Positions 8,677 to 16,297 of a DNA stretch of 56,332 bases are shown one piece after another. The stretch comes from an uncultured Geobacter sp. (GTDB taxonomy: Bacteria > Desulfobacterota > Desulfuromonadia > Geobacterales > Geobacteraceae). Each line of letters starts with the position of its first letter. The first letter of the stretch is position 1. Location: the NCBI GenBank assembly GCA_903915655.1, contig CAIWTU010000117.1, positions 1 to 56,332 on the forward strand, read 5' to 3'. The position numbers and the translations under genes are program-made. The notes under the pieces are model-generated. The model was not told the DNA's origin. It ran no database searches and saw nothing but the letters and a program-made list of their open reading frames with translations.

Positions 8677-8796
8677 AGCCTAACTTCAAAAGTGTCTGCA
8701 CCTTACCACACAAGATCGGCTTTGTATGCAAAATAGTGCTACGAAGAATTATCTGTACCCCTGCCAGCTCTCTTATGCCGCTATGATGAGCCGAGT

Positions 8797-8838
8797 TAAA
8801 AAAATAAAGGGGTAGCCACGGTGCCGGCTATCCCCTTT
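8797..8838 (-). terminator. Intrinsic terminator after cysK
   Basis: On the minus strand aaaggggatagcc / ggctacccctt stem is followed by tattttttt, 33 bases after the cysK stop. Confidence 0.85.
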
Positions 8839-8870
8839 ACGCCTGATTACGATATCGATTTCCTTCCAGG

Positions 8871-9800
8871 TTACGACTCCTGGAACAGCGCAGTACTCAG
8901 ATACCGCTCACCCGTATCAGGAAGGATAACCACAATCAGCTTCCCCTTGTTTTCCGGTCGCTTTGCCACCTGCAGTGCGGCAAATGCAGCAGCGCCTGAG
9001 GAAATGCCAACCAGCAGCCCCTCTTTCTTCGCCAGCAACAGTCCGGTGGCAAAGGCTTCTTCATTCCGGACCTTATATACCTCATCTATGATGCCGGTAT
9101 TGAGCACATCGGGTACAAAGCCTGCCCCGATCCCCTGAATCTTGTGCGGACCAGCCTCCCCTCCGGAAAGGACCGGCGAATCGGACGGCTCCACCGCTAT
9201 AACCTTGAAACCGGGCTTCCGCTCTTTAAGGAGCTCGCCGACACCGGTAATTGTCCCACCGGTACCAACCCCTCCAATCAGTATATCTACCTGGCCATCG
9301 GTGTCTTCCCAAATCTCTTCTGCGGTAGTCGTCCGATGTATAGCCGGATTAGCCGGATTCTTGAATTGCTGTGGTAGAAATGAGTTTGGCGTCTGACTGG
9401 CAAGCTCTTCTGCCTTCTCAATCGCCCCCTTCATCCCTTTCGCTCCCGGAGTCAGAACCAGCTCTGCGCCGTAGGCCTTCAGAAGGTTTCGCCGCTCTAC
9501 GCTCATGGTGTCAGGCATGGTGAGGATAAGCCTGTAACCTCGTACGGCCGCCACTAAAGCAAGTGCAATACCGGTGTTTCCGCTGGTTGGCTCAATAATA
9601 ACGGAATCCTTGTTCAGAAGCCCCTTTTCTTCACCGTCCCTGATCATGCTGAATCCAATCCGGTCCTTGACACTTCCACCAGGATTAAACGATTCCAGTT
9701 TTGCAACTACCTCGGCTCCGCTACTGCCATTTACGCCTTGCAGGCGAAGAAGCGGCGTTCTGCCGATCAGTTCCGTCAGGTTGTTGTATATTTTTGCCAT
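8871..9800 (-). CDS. cysK: Cysteine synthase A (O-acetylserine sulfhydrylase)
   Basis: A 309-residue cytosolic PLP enzyme that makes cysteine from O-acetylserine and sulfide. PLP lysine is K45 (NPGGSVKDR), the substrate loop is TSGNTG (about 72-77), and the phosphate-binding loop is GGVGTGGT. Length is typical. The ribosome-binding site aaaggag and ATG 9798-9800 agree. It has its own promoter with an overlapping palindrome (9860-9888) and its own terminator, and completes a sulfur-amino-acid cluster with metI, metC and mnmA. CysM or cystathionine beta-synthase-like activity is less likely from the motifs. Confidence 0.95.
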   Translation of the reverse strand: MAKIYNNLTELIGRTPLLRLQGVNGSSGAEVVAKLESFNPGGSVKDRIGFSMIRDGEEKGLLNKDSVIIEPTSGNTGIALALVAAVRGYRLILTMPDTMSVERRNLLKAYGAELVLTPGAKGMKGAIEKAEELASQTPNSFLPQQFKNPANPAIHRTTTAEEIWEDTDGQVDILIGGVGTGGTITGVGELLKERKPGFKVIAVEPSDSPVLSGGEAGPHKIQGIGAGFVPDVLNTGIIDEVYKVRNEEAFATGLLLAKKEGLLVGISSGAAAFAALQVAKRPENKGKLIVVILPDTGERYLSTALFQES

Positions 9801-9859
9801 GATATCAATTTCTCCTTTTATTTAGTTCAAACTTTGCTGATATTTTAACTGTGAATACA

Positions 9860-9888
9860 TAATTACTTTAATACAGTAATCTTGTCAA
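9860..9888 (-). promoter_or_regulatory. cysK promoter with overlapping palindromic operator
   Basis: On the minus strand TTGACA (9883-9888), a 17-base spacer and TAATTA (9860-9865) form a good promoter. A 19-base palindrome, attactgtattaaagtaat, occupies 9862-9880, covering the spacer and the edge of the -10 box. Its size and AT-rich character recall Rrf2-family (CymR/IscR-like) operators that repress cysteine genes in other bacteria; the identity of the regulator is inference. Confidence 0.55.
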
Positions 9889-10066
9889 GTTATTTTTGTA
9901 TATTGTATATTATTTCACTTTCAAAACTTATCAATTTACCCCTTAGCACCCTTACAAAGATAAGCTTCGATCCTCTCCAAGGCAGATAGCGGTCTGATTT
10001 TTGACCGTCACTCAGAGAACACCGTCGCTGAAGGGTAATTTAGAACACCGGGAAATCATCGTTTTA

Positions 10067-10095
10067 TTGCAAAGATTATTAATACGCGATATATA
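10067..10095 (+). promoter_or_regulatory. Probable promoter of the MarC-family gene
   Basis: TTGCAA (10067-10072), 17 bases, TATATA (10090-10095), about 75 bases before the gene start. The rest of 9889-10169 shows nothing recognisable. Confidence 0.4.
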
Positions 10096-10169
10096 ACAAT
10101 GGAGAAAGAGTTGAACTACCTTCTCTGTTTTATCGAAAAAAGCGGAATCATAATAGTCTGGAAGAGACG

Positions 10170-10799
10170 GTGCGCGAAATGCTGGAGTGGTCAGAATACG
10201 TAAAAATTTTTACAGCCCTGCTAGCGATCCTTAATCCGTGGGGCGCATTACCTCTGTTCCTCGCAATAACCTCCAACTCCTCCAAGGATGAAAGGAAGCA
10301 TATAGTCCGGACCATCGGCCTCTCAGTGGCTATCGTTCTAACTATAACCGCCCTGATTGGAGAAAAACTCCTCCTCTTTTTCGGCATTTCCGTCGCTTCT
10401 TTTCAGGTCGGAGGGAGCATACTACTCCTCCTGACGGCAATCGAAATGATGCACGGGAAGGCAAAAAGGGGGGAAGAAGCCGAGTTTGCGATGGATATGG
10501 GTAGTGTTGCGGTTGTTCCTTTAAGCGTACCGCTCATAGCCGGGCCCGGCAGCATCTCAACTGTAATAATCTACGTGAACCTCTCCAATAGCTTGGCTCA
10601 TCTGGCGATAATCATCGTCTGCATCCTGCTGGCGGCATTGTTGACATGGTTGATACTCAGGGCGGCTCAGCAAGTCGGAAATTTTATCGGGGTCATTGGC
10701 CTCAACATCGCCAGCCGGCTGATGGGACTGTTGCTCTCGGCAATAGCCGTCGAGTTCTTCGCCCATGGCATTGTGAAGCTCCTGCCCGGTCTTTCCTGA
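10170..10799 (+). CDS. MarC/UPF0056 family inner-membrane protein
   Basis: A 209-residue protein with about six transmembrane helices and the family landmarks LNPWGALPLFLAIT near the N-terminus and PLSVPLIAGPGSISTVI near the middle. The family (MarC, YhgN, YchE) is widespread, and its transport role is not well established; amino-acid transport has been proposed. The start is GTG 10170 after ggaagagac; an ATG three codons in (10179) is an alternative. It is a single gene on its strand, facing an anti-sigma gene. Confidence 0.85.
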   Translation: MREMLEWSEYVKIFTALLAILNPWGALPLFLAITSNSSKDERKHIVRTIGLSVAIVLTITALIGEKLLLFFGISVASFQVGGSILLLLTAIEMMHGKAKRGEEAEFAMDMGSVAVVPLSVPLIAGPGSISTVIIYVNLSNSLAHLAIIIVCILLAALLTWLILRAAQQVGNFIGVIGLNIASRLMGLLLSAIAVEFFAHGIVKLLPGLS

Positions 10800-10844
10800 C
10801 TTGACCATAGGGAAGAGTCCAGATTGCAGTACAAAAATCGGATG

Positions 10845-11882
10845 TTAACGCCCTTTGTCGATAACCACTATTATTTCAGTCAGTTTGCCCACCCCATCGG
10901 GAATCGATCCTTTTTCCGTAATCACGCCGAAAAGTCTCAGTCTGGTGATAAACTCCCTTATTTTCTCTCCTTCAATCAGGGCGGTAAAGAGAGTGGCATT
11001 TACAGGCGGCTCTTTGCTGACAATCCTCCCCCCAAGCCGCAAAACCTCCTTCTCGATCTCCCTTCCGGCAAGTGATATTTCTCTGGTTTCAAGGTTCAGC
11101 GAGAAAGGGGTTTCCGGTTTTACCCGCACTGATTTCGACATCAGCGGGTAAGAACTCCGTTTTCCCATCTTCGACTCATCGGCAGTCAAATCGGGGAATT
11201 GCATCGACTTTTCGGCCTGCGGGGAGGGGAGCGTGGGTACCTCGACCTTCTTCATCACCTCGAGTGAATGCTCAAGAGACGGTACGGCTTTATTTGCTGA
11301 GGAAAGAGGAGTATCAACCACCGCTGCTGGTGGTTGAGCTGTTGCGAGCACCCCCGCTTCCCTTGCCGGATGTAGCTGTTTTTGCGCCATCTGTTTTGAG
11401 GTATGAACTTTACCTCCGGTTTTCTCCTTCGCCAACGCCTTCTTCATAGGCGCTGCCGAAGGGAGGGACGGCGGCGGCGCTTCAGGCACTCTTCCACGGT
11501 ATTCTTCCCGTGCGGGAGGCTCTAAAAGTCCCATCTGCGGCTGGACTGTCCTGAAGAGCAGGTACCCGGTTACGGTAATCAGGACCAATGCTATTGCTTG
11601 AACTGGAAGTTTTATAAGAAACGAAAAGAATATGCGCCGTAACATGCCTGCCTTCTTTTCGGCCTCCTCATCAAGAAGATTCAAAATCTTCCGCGCCATC
11701 CATGCGGGCGGTTCAAACTCTTCAAGATTTTTTAAATGATCGACAGTCTTCGTCAGATCCTTAAGGGCATGAGTGCATATCCGGCACGATCCGAGATGTT
11801 CTTCGATAATGACCCTTTCCTCGGAAGAAACGGCGTCATCCAGGTAGGCTGAAAGCTTTTGTCGTATATCGGCATGCTTCAT
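10845..11882 (-). CDS. Zinc-finger (zf-HC2) anti-sigma factor with proline-rich periplasmic domain
   Basis: A 345-residue membrane protein. Residues 1-60 form a zinc-binding anti-sigma domain (H29 with C33 and C36, in HLGSCRICTHAL). A transmembrane helix spans about 92-110 (VQAIALVLITVTGYLLF). The remaining 235 residues should lie outside the cytoplasm: a long Pro/Ala/Lys-rich linker and a folded-looking C-terminal domain (about 245-345) that resembles the DUF4349-like sensor ends of other anti-sigma factors. Its ATG overlaps the TGA of the sigma gene, so the two are translationally coupled. The signal sensed is unknown. Confidence 0.8.
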   Translation of the reverse strand: MKHADIRQKLSAYLDDAVSSEERVIIEEHLGSCRICTHALKDLTKTVDHLKNLEEFEPPAWMARKILNLLDEEAEKKAGMLRRIFFSFLIKLPVQAIALVLITVTGYLLFRTVQPQMGLLEPPAREEYRGRVPEAPPPSLPSAAPMKKALAKEKTGGKVHTSKQMAQKQLHPAREAGVLATAQPPAAVVDTPLSSANKAVPSLEHSLEVMKKVEVPTLPSPQAEKSMQFPDLTADESKMGKRSSYPLMSKSVRVKPETPFSLNLETREISLAGREIEKEVLRLGGRIVSKEPPVNATLFTALIEGEKIREFITRLRLFGVITEKGSIPDGVGKLTEIIVVIDKGR

Positions 11883-12493
11883 AAAAGATCACCGAGCTTT
11901 CTTCTCAGGCAGTCCCGAATCGTTTCCCGTGCCCGTGACAACCGTGATTTAACCGTCCCCAAGGCCAGTTTCAATATGACACCGATCTCCTCATAGGAAA
12001 ATTCCTGCATGTCCCGCAATACCAATATTTCCCGAAAATCATTTTCAAGGAGGCTTATACATTCCTGCACCTTCCGCCGGACATCATGCTGCTCCATTTG
12101 CTCCTGGGCTGAGGGGGCGTTTGATGGTGGGTCCGAAACCATGGAGCCGCCAGCGCTCTTGATCGGCTCGTCGAGGGAATAAATCTCATGATAACGTCGC
12201 CCCTGCAGCTGTTTCAGCCTGTTCCGTCCAAGATTCACGGTTATTGCCGTCAACCAGGTCAAAAAAGTCGCATCACCACGAAACTTGCGGATCCCGCGAT
12301 AAGCAGATAAAAAGGATTCCTGAACGGTTTCAACGGCATCCTCATAATTCCCGGTTATCCTGAAGGCAATATTGAACATTCGCTTCTGATATTTATACAC
12401 CAGCAGCTCAAAGGCATCGAGGTCCCCCTTTTTGCACAAAGAGACCTCAACCTCGTCCTCGTCAGGCAATCTGCACTTTTTAAGACTCGTCAT
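11879..12493 (-). CDS. ECF-type RNA polymerase sigma factor (RpoE-like)
   Basis: A 204-residue extracytoplasmic-function sigma factor. Region 2 contains ELLVYKYQKRMFNIAFRITG and a DAVETVQESFLSAYRGIRKF segment for the -10 element. Region 4 contains LVLRDMQEFSYEEIGVIL and LGTVKSRLSRARETI for the -35 element. I prefer ATG 12493; TTG 12502, three codons upstream, is also possible and neither has a strong ribosome-binding site. A GGAAC-18-GTCC pair just upstream resembles an ECF promoter and would fit autoregulation, but it ends at the start codon, so it is weak. Confidence 0.88.
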   Translation of the reverse strand: MTSLKKCRLPDEDEVEVSLCKKGDLDAFELLVYKYQKRMFNIAFRITGNYEDAVETVQESFLSAYRGIRKFRGDATFLTWLTAITVNLGRNRLKQLQGRRYHEIYSLDEPIKSAGGSMVSDPPSNAPSAQEQMEQHDVRRKVQECISLLENDFREILVLRDMQEFSYEEIGVILKLALGTVKSRLSRARETIRDCLRRKLGDLL

Positions 12494-12655
12494 ATTGGAC
12501 AATCGTAGAGTATAATTTGTTCCAGAATCTCACTTTTCTCACTCCAGAGTTGGTGAATTCGTAATGCCGGCATCAAATACGGCTCGATTAAGATGCTGAG
12601 ACCGACATAAACCTCGACTTCACAACCGCTTTAAGAGCAGAGCTCTACTGTGGCA

Positions 12656-13030
12656 TTATTTAGCTAACTTCACATCCGTAGCAAAATATTCAGTCTCTCC
12701 GAAGCAACTGGTCGGAACCCCCTTGTGCTGTTCATAGGTCAGGCTCACCGGTTTGCCAATGGCGCCGAGCAGACGCCGCGCCAGTAAATCGTTGCGAACC
12801 GTAAAGAGAAATTTTTCTGGAACCGTACCGGGCATCAGAGCCATTGTCAACTCGCCTTCCCATGTTTTGCAGATCCACCCTTTACTGGAAAATTTAGTGA
12901 TGTACCCGGCGCGCTCCCCCGCAGAAAAGCTCCAGGTCAGCGCAGCCCAGATGTAGAGTAGAAAACCTGACACCGGAAGTAAAACCACCGCACAGATGAT
13001 GAACCGCTTTCTGGATTTCGTCATTGTCAT
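12656..13030 (-). CDS. Conserved membrane-anchored protein of unknown function
   Basis: A 124-residue protein: basic N-terminus, one transmembrane helix (about 11-30), then an extracytoplasmic domain with conserved-looking SFSAGERAGYITKFSSKGW, CKTWEGEL, KFLFTVRND, VSLTYEQHKG and PTSCFGETEYF. Two cysteines (in WICKTWEG and PTSCFGE) could form a disulfide. I recognise it as a widespread family often annotated as hypothetical or mis-annotated as 6-phosphogluconate dehydrogenase. The start ATG 13028-13030 is chosen because gaggaggaa lies at good spacing; a longer open frame upstream lacks such a site. Confidence 0.7.
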   Translation of the reverse strand: MTMTKSRKRFIICAVVLLPVSGFLLYIWAALTWSFSAGERAGYITKFSSKGWICKTWEGELTMALMPGTVPEKFLFTVRNDLLARRLLGAIGKPVSLTYEQHKGVPTSCFGETEYFATDVKLAK

Positions 13031-13359
13031 ACTATTCCTCCTCATGAAGTAATGTAGAATAACTACTGTTTCATTATATTTGGACTGACGAGATTGCAGT
13101 TTTTTGATTATACCATACAGCCCTCCCTGGCAAAAACCATCGTCAAGAAAACTGGCATCGGCTTTAAAGAGAGGCGGGGAATTCATGCCTGAAAAAGGAA
13201 TACCATAAAATCCGCCCGTAGATACAGGGAAATAATACTTTTGCTGAATGAGCCTCTTGCAAAAGTATTCCCCCTTTTCCTTGACGGAGGGGGATAAGAG
13301 GATCGTGAGTTGCATCGATTTTTATCTAAGACAGGCAGCAGAAAGGGAGGGGAAAGTAG

Positions 13360-13389
13360 TTGACGTTGGTCAGAGTTGCTTGCTATGCT
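13360..13389 (+). promoter_or_regulatory. Probable promoter of the exported protein gene at 13486
   Basis: TTGACG (13360-13365), 18 bases, TATGCT (13384-13389), about 97 bases before the ATG. Confidence 0.35.
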
Positions 13390-13485
13390 ACCAGCATTAT
13401 CTCTCTGGAAGGGTTGAGCAAGGAGTCAGACAAGCGATGAAGCAAACGGGAGACCATCCCGAAACAAAAAAAGGAGGTATCTTTT

Positions 13486-13923
13486 ATGAAACATGTACTA
13501 AAGTTGGCTCTTCTGGTTCTGGTAACCTGTTTTTCTATTTCCGGTCCGGCCTTCAGCCAGGACAAACCGGATGCTACCGTCAAACTCTCGGAGGGACAGA
13601 TTGCCATAGGGATCGGCTACAGTTGGGGAAACGGCATTATAACCTTTAAAGGGCAAGATTATCCTTTCAAGGTCCGCGGGATATCTGTCGTTGATGTTGG
13701 TATCAGCAGAGCGGATGCAACCGGCAGTGTCTTTAAACTGAAAAACCTCGAAGACTTTAACGGGACCTACACCACCGCCTCGGCAGAGGCCACGGTTGCG
13801 GGAGGCGCAGGCGGCATTACGATGGAGAATCAGAACGGGGTCGTAATCAGACTCGTAGCCACAACACAGGGTGTGAATTTCAAGCTCGCACTTGAAGGGG
13901 TAAAGCTTACACTGACAAAATAG
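13486..13923 (+). CDS. Small exported protein of unknown function
   Basis: A 145-residue protein with a signal peptide (cleavage near AFSQ, about residue 25). The mature part is Gly- and beta-rich, with YPFKVRGISVVDVGISRADA, NLEDFNGTYT, a Gly-rich AGGAGGITM turn and GVNFKLALEGVKLTL. It resembles small periplasmic or outer-membrane-associated hypothetical proteins of other Proteobacteria; no enzymatic motif is visible. The ribosome-binding site aaaggaggt is strong. An inverted repeat at 14008-14051 separates it from the convergent queH gene. Confidence 0.7.
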   Translation: MKHVLKLALLVLVTCFSISGPAFSQDKPDATVKLSEGQIAIGIGYSWGNGIITFKGQDYPFKVRGISVVDVGISRADATGSVFKLKNLEDFNGTYTTASAEATVAGGAGGITMENQNGVVIRLVATTQGVNFKLALEGVKLTLTK

Positions 13924-14007
13924 GATAACCCCATGATCAACTCTTTCCAAAGACAATGAACAGAAAAACTTTTTCAATTGGTCAAGCCGCTTTGACTGGC
14001 CTTTTTC

Positions 14008-14051
14008 TGCGTTACTGTCGCAAGCCGTTCAACGGACTGCGGCAGTAACGC
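14008..14051. repeat. Inverted repeat between convergent genes
   Basis: gcgttactgtcgca pairs with tgcggcagtaacgc, with an inner ccgttcaacgg hairpin. Neither side has a T-run directly after the stem, so it may be a weak bidirectional terminator or a simple extragenic palindrome. Confidence 0.5.
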
Positions 14052-14076
14052 TCAAGACGAGCCGGCCTCAGAAGGG

Positions 14077-14682
14077 TCAGAGATCAGCACTGTTACCCTC
14101 CGCAACCGGGTCACCTGGCGCGTACCGCTCCTTCTCGCTGTAGATACAGCCACAGTACTGCTGGCGATACAACCCGTACGACTTCGAGAGGCAAATCCCC
14201 TCCTGCCAGCCACGACGAAAATCGTCATAATGAAAATCGACCCCGTACTTACCGCCTGCCTCCTGACCCAACTCCCTGACAGAGTCGTGATGCTGGTATC
14301 TGCTGTAGAGCAGTGTTGAGGTGAAATACCCAAAGCCGCGTGAGGAAGCAACCTCGGCAGTTTTATCCAGTCGGGATGAATAACAGTAGCGGCACCTCTC
14401 ATCCGGTCTCACGGCCACCGCAGCCAGGAAATCCTCCAGCCGGTAGTCATCACTGTAAATAACCGACAATGCGACCTTCTCTGCGTAGGCAACCACCGAA
14501 TCGAGCCGTCGGCGAAATTCCTGGTAGGGATGGATATTGTTATTGAAAAAGAAACCTGTCACCTCCACCCCAGCGGCTCTCATCTCCGCAACAGGATAGA
14601 TCGCACATGGCGCACAGCAGATATGAAGAAGTAGACCGGTACCTTTCTCTATCATTTTTTCAACATAGCACATTTCAGCCAA
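14077..14682 (-). CDS. queH: Epoxyqueuosine reductase QueH
   Basis: QueH (formerly DUF208) reduces epoxyqueuosine to queuosine in tRNA without cobalamin. The 201-residue sequence has the iron-sulfur and metal-site cysteines C22, C23, C26 (HICCAPC), C97 and C100 (RCRYC), and C177 and C179 (QQYCGC), plus the conserved YSRYQHHD segment. Length is typical. It is a single-gene unit on the minus strand. The start ATG may be one of several in the first 11 residues (for example at residue 4 or 10); the choice does not affect the motifs. Confidence 0.93.
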   Translation of the reverse strand: MAEMCYVEKMIEKGTGLLLHICCAPCAIYPVAEMRAAGVEVTGFFFNNNIHPYQEFRRRLDSVVAYAEKVALSVIYSDDYRLEDFLAAVAVRPDERCRYCYSSRLDKTAEVASSRGFGYFTSTLLYSRYQHHDSVRELGQEAGGKYGVDFHYDDFRRGWQEGICLSKSYGLYRQQYCGCIYSEKERYAPGDPVAEGNSADL

Positions 14683-15003
14683 CTCGAAAACAGAAAACCG
14701 TCACGTGACAGACTGGGCAGGCTGAAGCGTCACAGATGGACAATCGCTCTCACAATCGGGTCGGGCCGAAAAGAGTGGAGCTTGAAAGAGTTGACTCATA
14801 TCTGCAATAGCCTGATTTTACACTCGACTCTGCGCGAGGAACTGCCGCTTCGAGATTAGTCTGTCATCGAAGATTGACATGGAGCCTGCAGCAGTGTATG
14901 AAGAGTAAGTCCGATTTTACAGTTCCAGATCCGGTACAACTCCCCGATAGACATCTAAGGTCCCAATCTCTGCAATATTCTGTTAATAGAGCCGGAGGAA
15001 AAA
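14683..15003. other. Intergenic gap between divergent queH and the Old Yellow Enzyme gene
   Basis: No open frame of interest and no recognisable RNA. The last bases carry a good ribosome-binding site (ggagg, 14993-14997) for the next gene. Promoters of both genes must lie here, but I cannot pick convincing boxes. Confidence 0.4.
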
Positions 15004-16068
15004 ATGAGTACCCTCTTTACACCTTTTACCCTGCGCAAGATCACTTTCCGCAACAGGATCTTTGTCTCCCCCATGTGCCAGTATTCAAGCCATGACGGGA
15101 TCCCCACCAACTGGCACCTTGTCCACCTCGGAAGCCGTGCGGTCGGAGGCGCCGGTCTCGTCATGGCTGAAGCCACGGCAGTCAGCCCTGAAGGGAGGAT
15201 AAGCCCCGACGACAGCGGCCTCTGGAGCGACAATCATAGTGTGGCATTCCGCCCTGTCACCGACTTTATTACTGAGCAGGGGGCGATTCCTGGAGTCCAG
15301 CTCGCTCATGCCGGCCGCAAGGCATCTACTGACGCCCCCTGGCGTGGCGGCGGCCCCTTGAATGAAGGTGAGCGCGGCTGGCAACCACTCGCCCCCACTC
15401 CGATACCCTTTGATTCGGGCCATCCGTTACCGCGGGGATTGACATACGACAACCTTGACGAAATAGAGGAACAGTTCGTAAGCGCGACAAAGCGTGCGGT
15501 TACAGCCGGTTTCAAGGTTGTCGAGATCCACCTGGCCCACGGCTACCTCCTCCACCAATTCCTCTCCCCGCTTACCAACAGGCGGCAGGATGAATACGGC
15601 GGGAGTCTCGAGAATCGGCTCCGCTTTCCTCTGCGGATAGTGCGCTCTGCAAGGGAGGCTTGGCCCGCAAACCTGCCGCTCTTCGTACGGATCTCCGCCA
15701 CCGACTGGGCCAACGGTGGGTGGGACCTCGGACAGTCCGTCCTCCTTGTCCGTCGACTGAAGTTGCTCGGCGTCGACCTTGTCGACTGCTCTTCCGGATT
15801 TGCCGTGCCAAGCGAGACCATTCCGTTCGGCCCGGGATTTCAGGTCCCTTTTGCTGCCGCCATACGGAAGGAGACCGGCATCGCCACAGGTACGGTCGGC
15901 CTCATCACCGACCCGGCCCAGGCCGAGCAGATTGTTGCCACCGGTCAGGCCGATGCCGTCTTCCTGGCGAGACAGATACTTCGCGACCCCTACTGGCCGC
16001 TCCATGCAGCCCGTTCCCTCGGAGTCGACATCACCTGGCCGAACCAGTACATCCGAGCAAAAAATTGA
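15004..16068 (+). CDS. NADH:flavin oxidoreductase, Old Yellow Enzyme family (YqjM/NamA type)
   Basis: A 354-residue FMN enzyme with a TIM barrel. C25 in SPMCQYSS is the redox-tuning cysteine typical of YqjM-like (thermophilic-type) Old Yellow Enzymes. QLAHAGRKA, HLAHGYLLHQFLSPL and NRRQDEYGGSLENR are the usual active-site and FMN motifs. It reduces activated C=C bonds of enones or related electrophiles with NAD(P)H; the physiological substrate is unknown. Length is typical. No neighbour hints at a pathway. Confidence 0.92.
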   Translation: MSTLFTPFTLRKITFRNRIFVSPMCQYSSHDGIPTNWHLVHLGSRAVGGAGLVMAEATAVSPEGRISPDDSGLWSDNHSVAFRPVTDFITEQGAIPGVQLAHAGRKASTDAPWRGGGPLNEGERGWQPLAPTPIPFDSGHPLPRGLTYDNLDEIEEQFVSATKRAVTAGFKVVEIHLAHGYLLHQFLSPLTNRRQDEYGGSLENRLRFPLRIVRSAREAWPANLPLFVRISATDWANGGWDLGQSVLLVRRLKLLGVDLVDCSSGFAVPSETIPFGPGFQVPFAAAIRKETGIATGTVGLITDPAQAEQIVATGQADAVFLARQILRDPYWPLHAARSLGVDITWPNQYIRAKN

Positions 16069-16191
16069 TCCTGGATTCGGCAGTTGAAGGGCTCCTCCGT
16101 TGACAGCTGACGGCCTCTTTCTGCGGCTCCAGGCTCATTTATCTACCGCCGATAAACTCACCCTTCGAGTTCAGACAATATCGGCCTAAGG

Positions 16192-16268
16192 CCTGCCGGA
16201 ATGACAATTATTTCGACTTTTGCAAAAAACTTATGCTGTAACCTTATATTTTAGAGATTCCGGCAGGT
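16192..16268. repeat. Inverted repeat pair (11-bp arms) upstream of the ABC-F gene
   Basis: cctgccggaat (16192-16202) and attccggcagg (16258-16268) are exact reverse complements separated by 55 bases. It resembles a pair of small extragenic palindromic units. The last arm lies about 30 bases before the ABC-F start. Confidence 0.5.
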
Positions 16269-16297
16269 CGTTTTAGCTGCTTGGAAAAGGGGTTTTT

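Noticed and set aside
8680-8790. 6S RNA or tRNA upstream of rpsU
   Set aside because: No cloverleaf and no convincing 6S-like closing stem and central bubble could be drawn by eye; only the terminator-like hairpin is supported.
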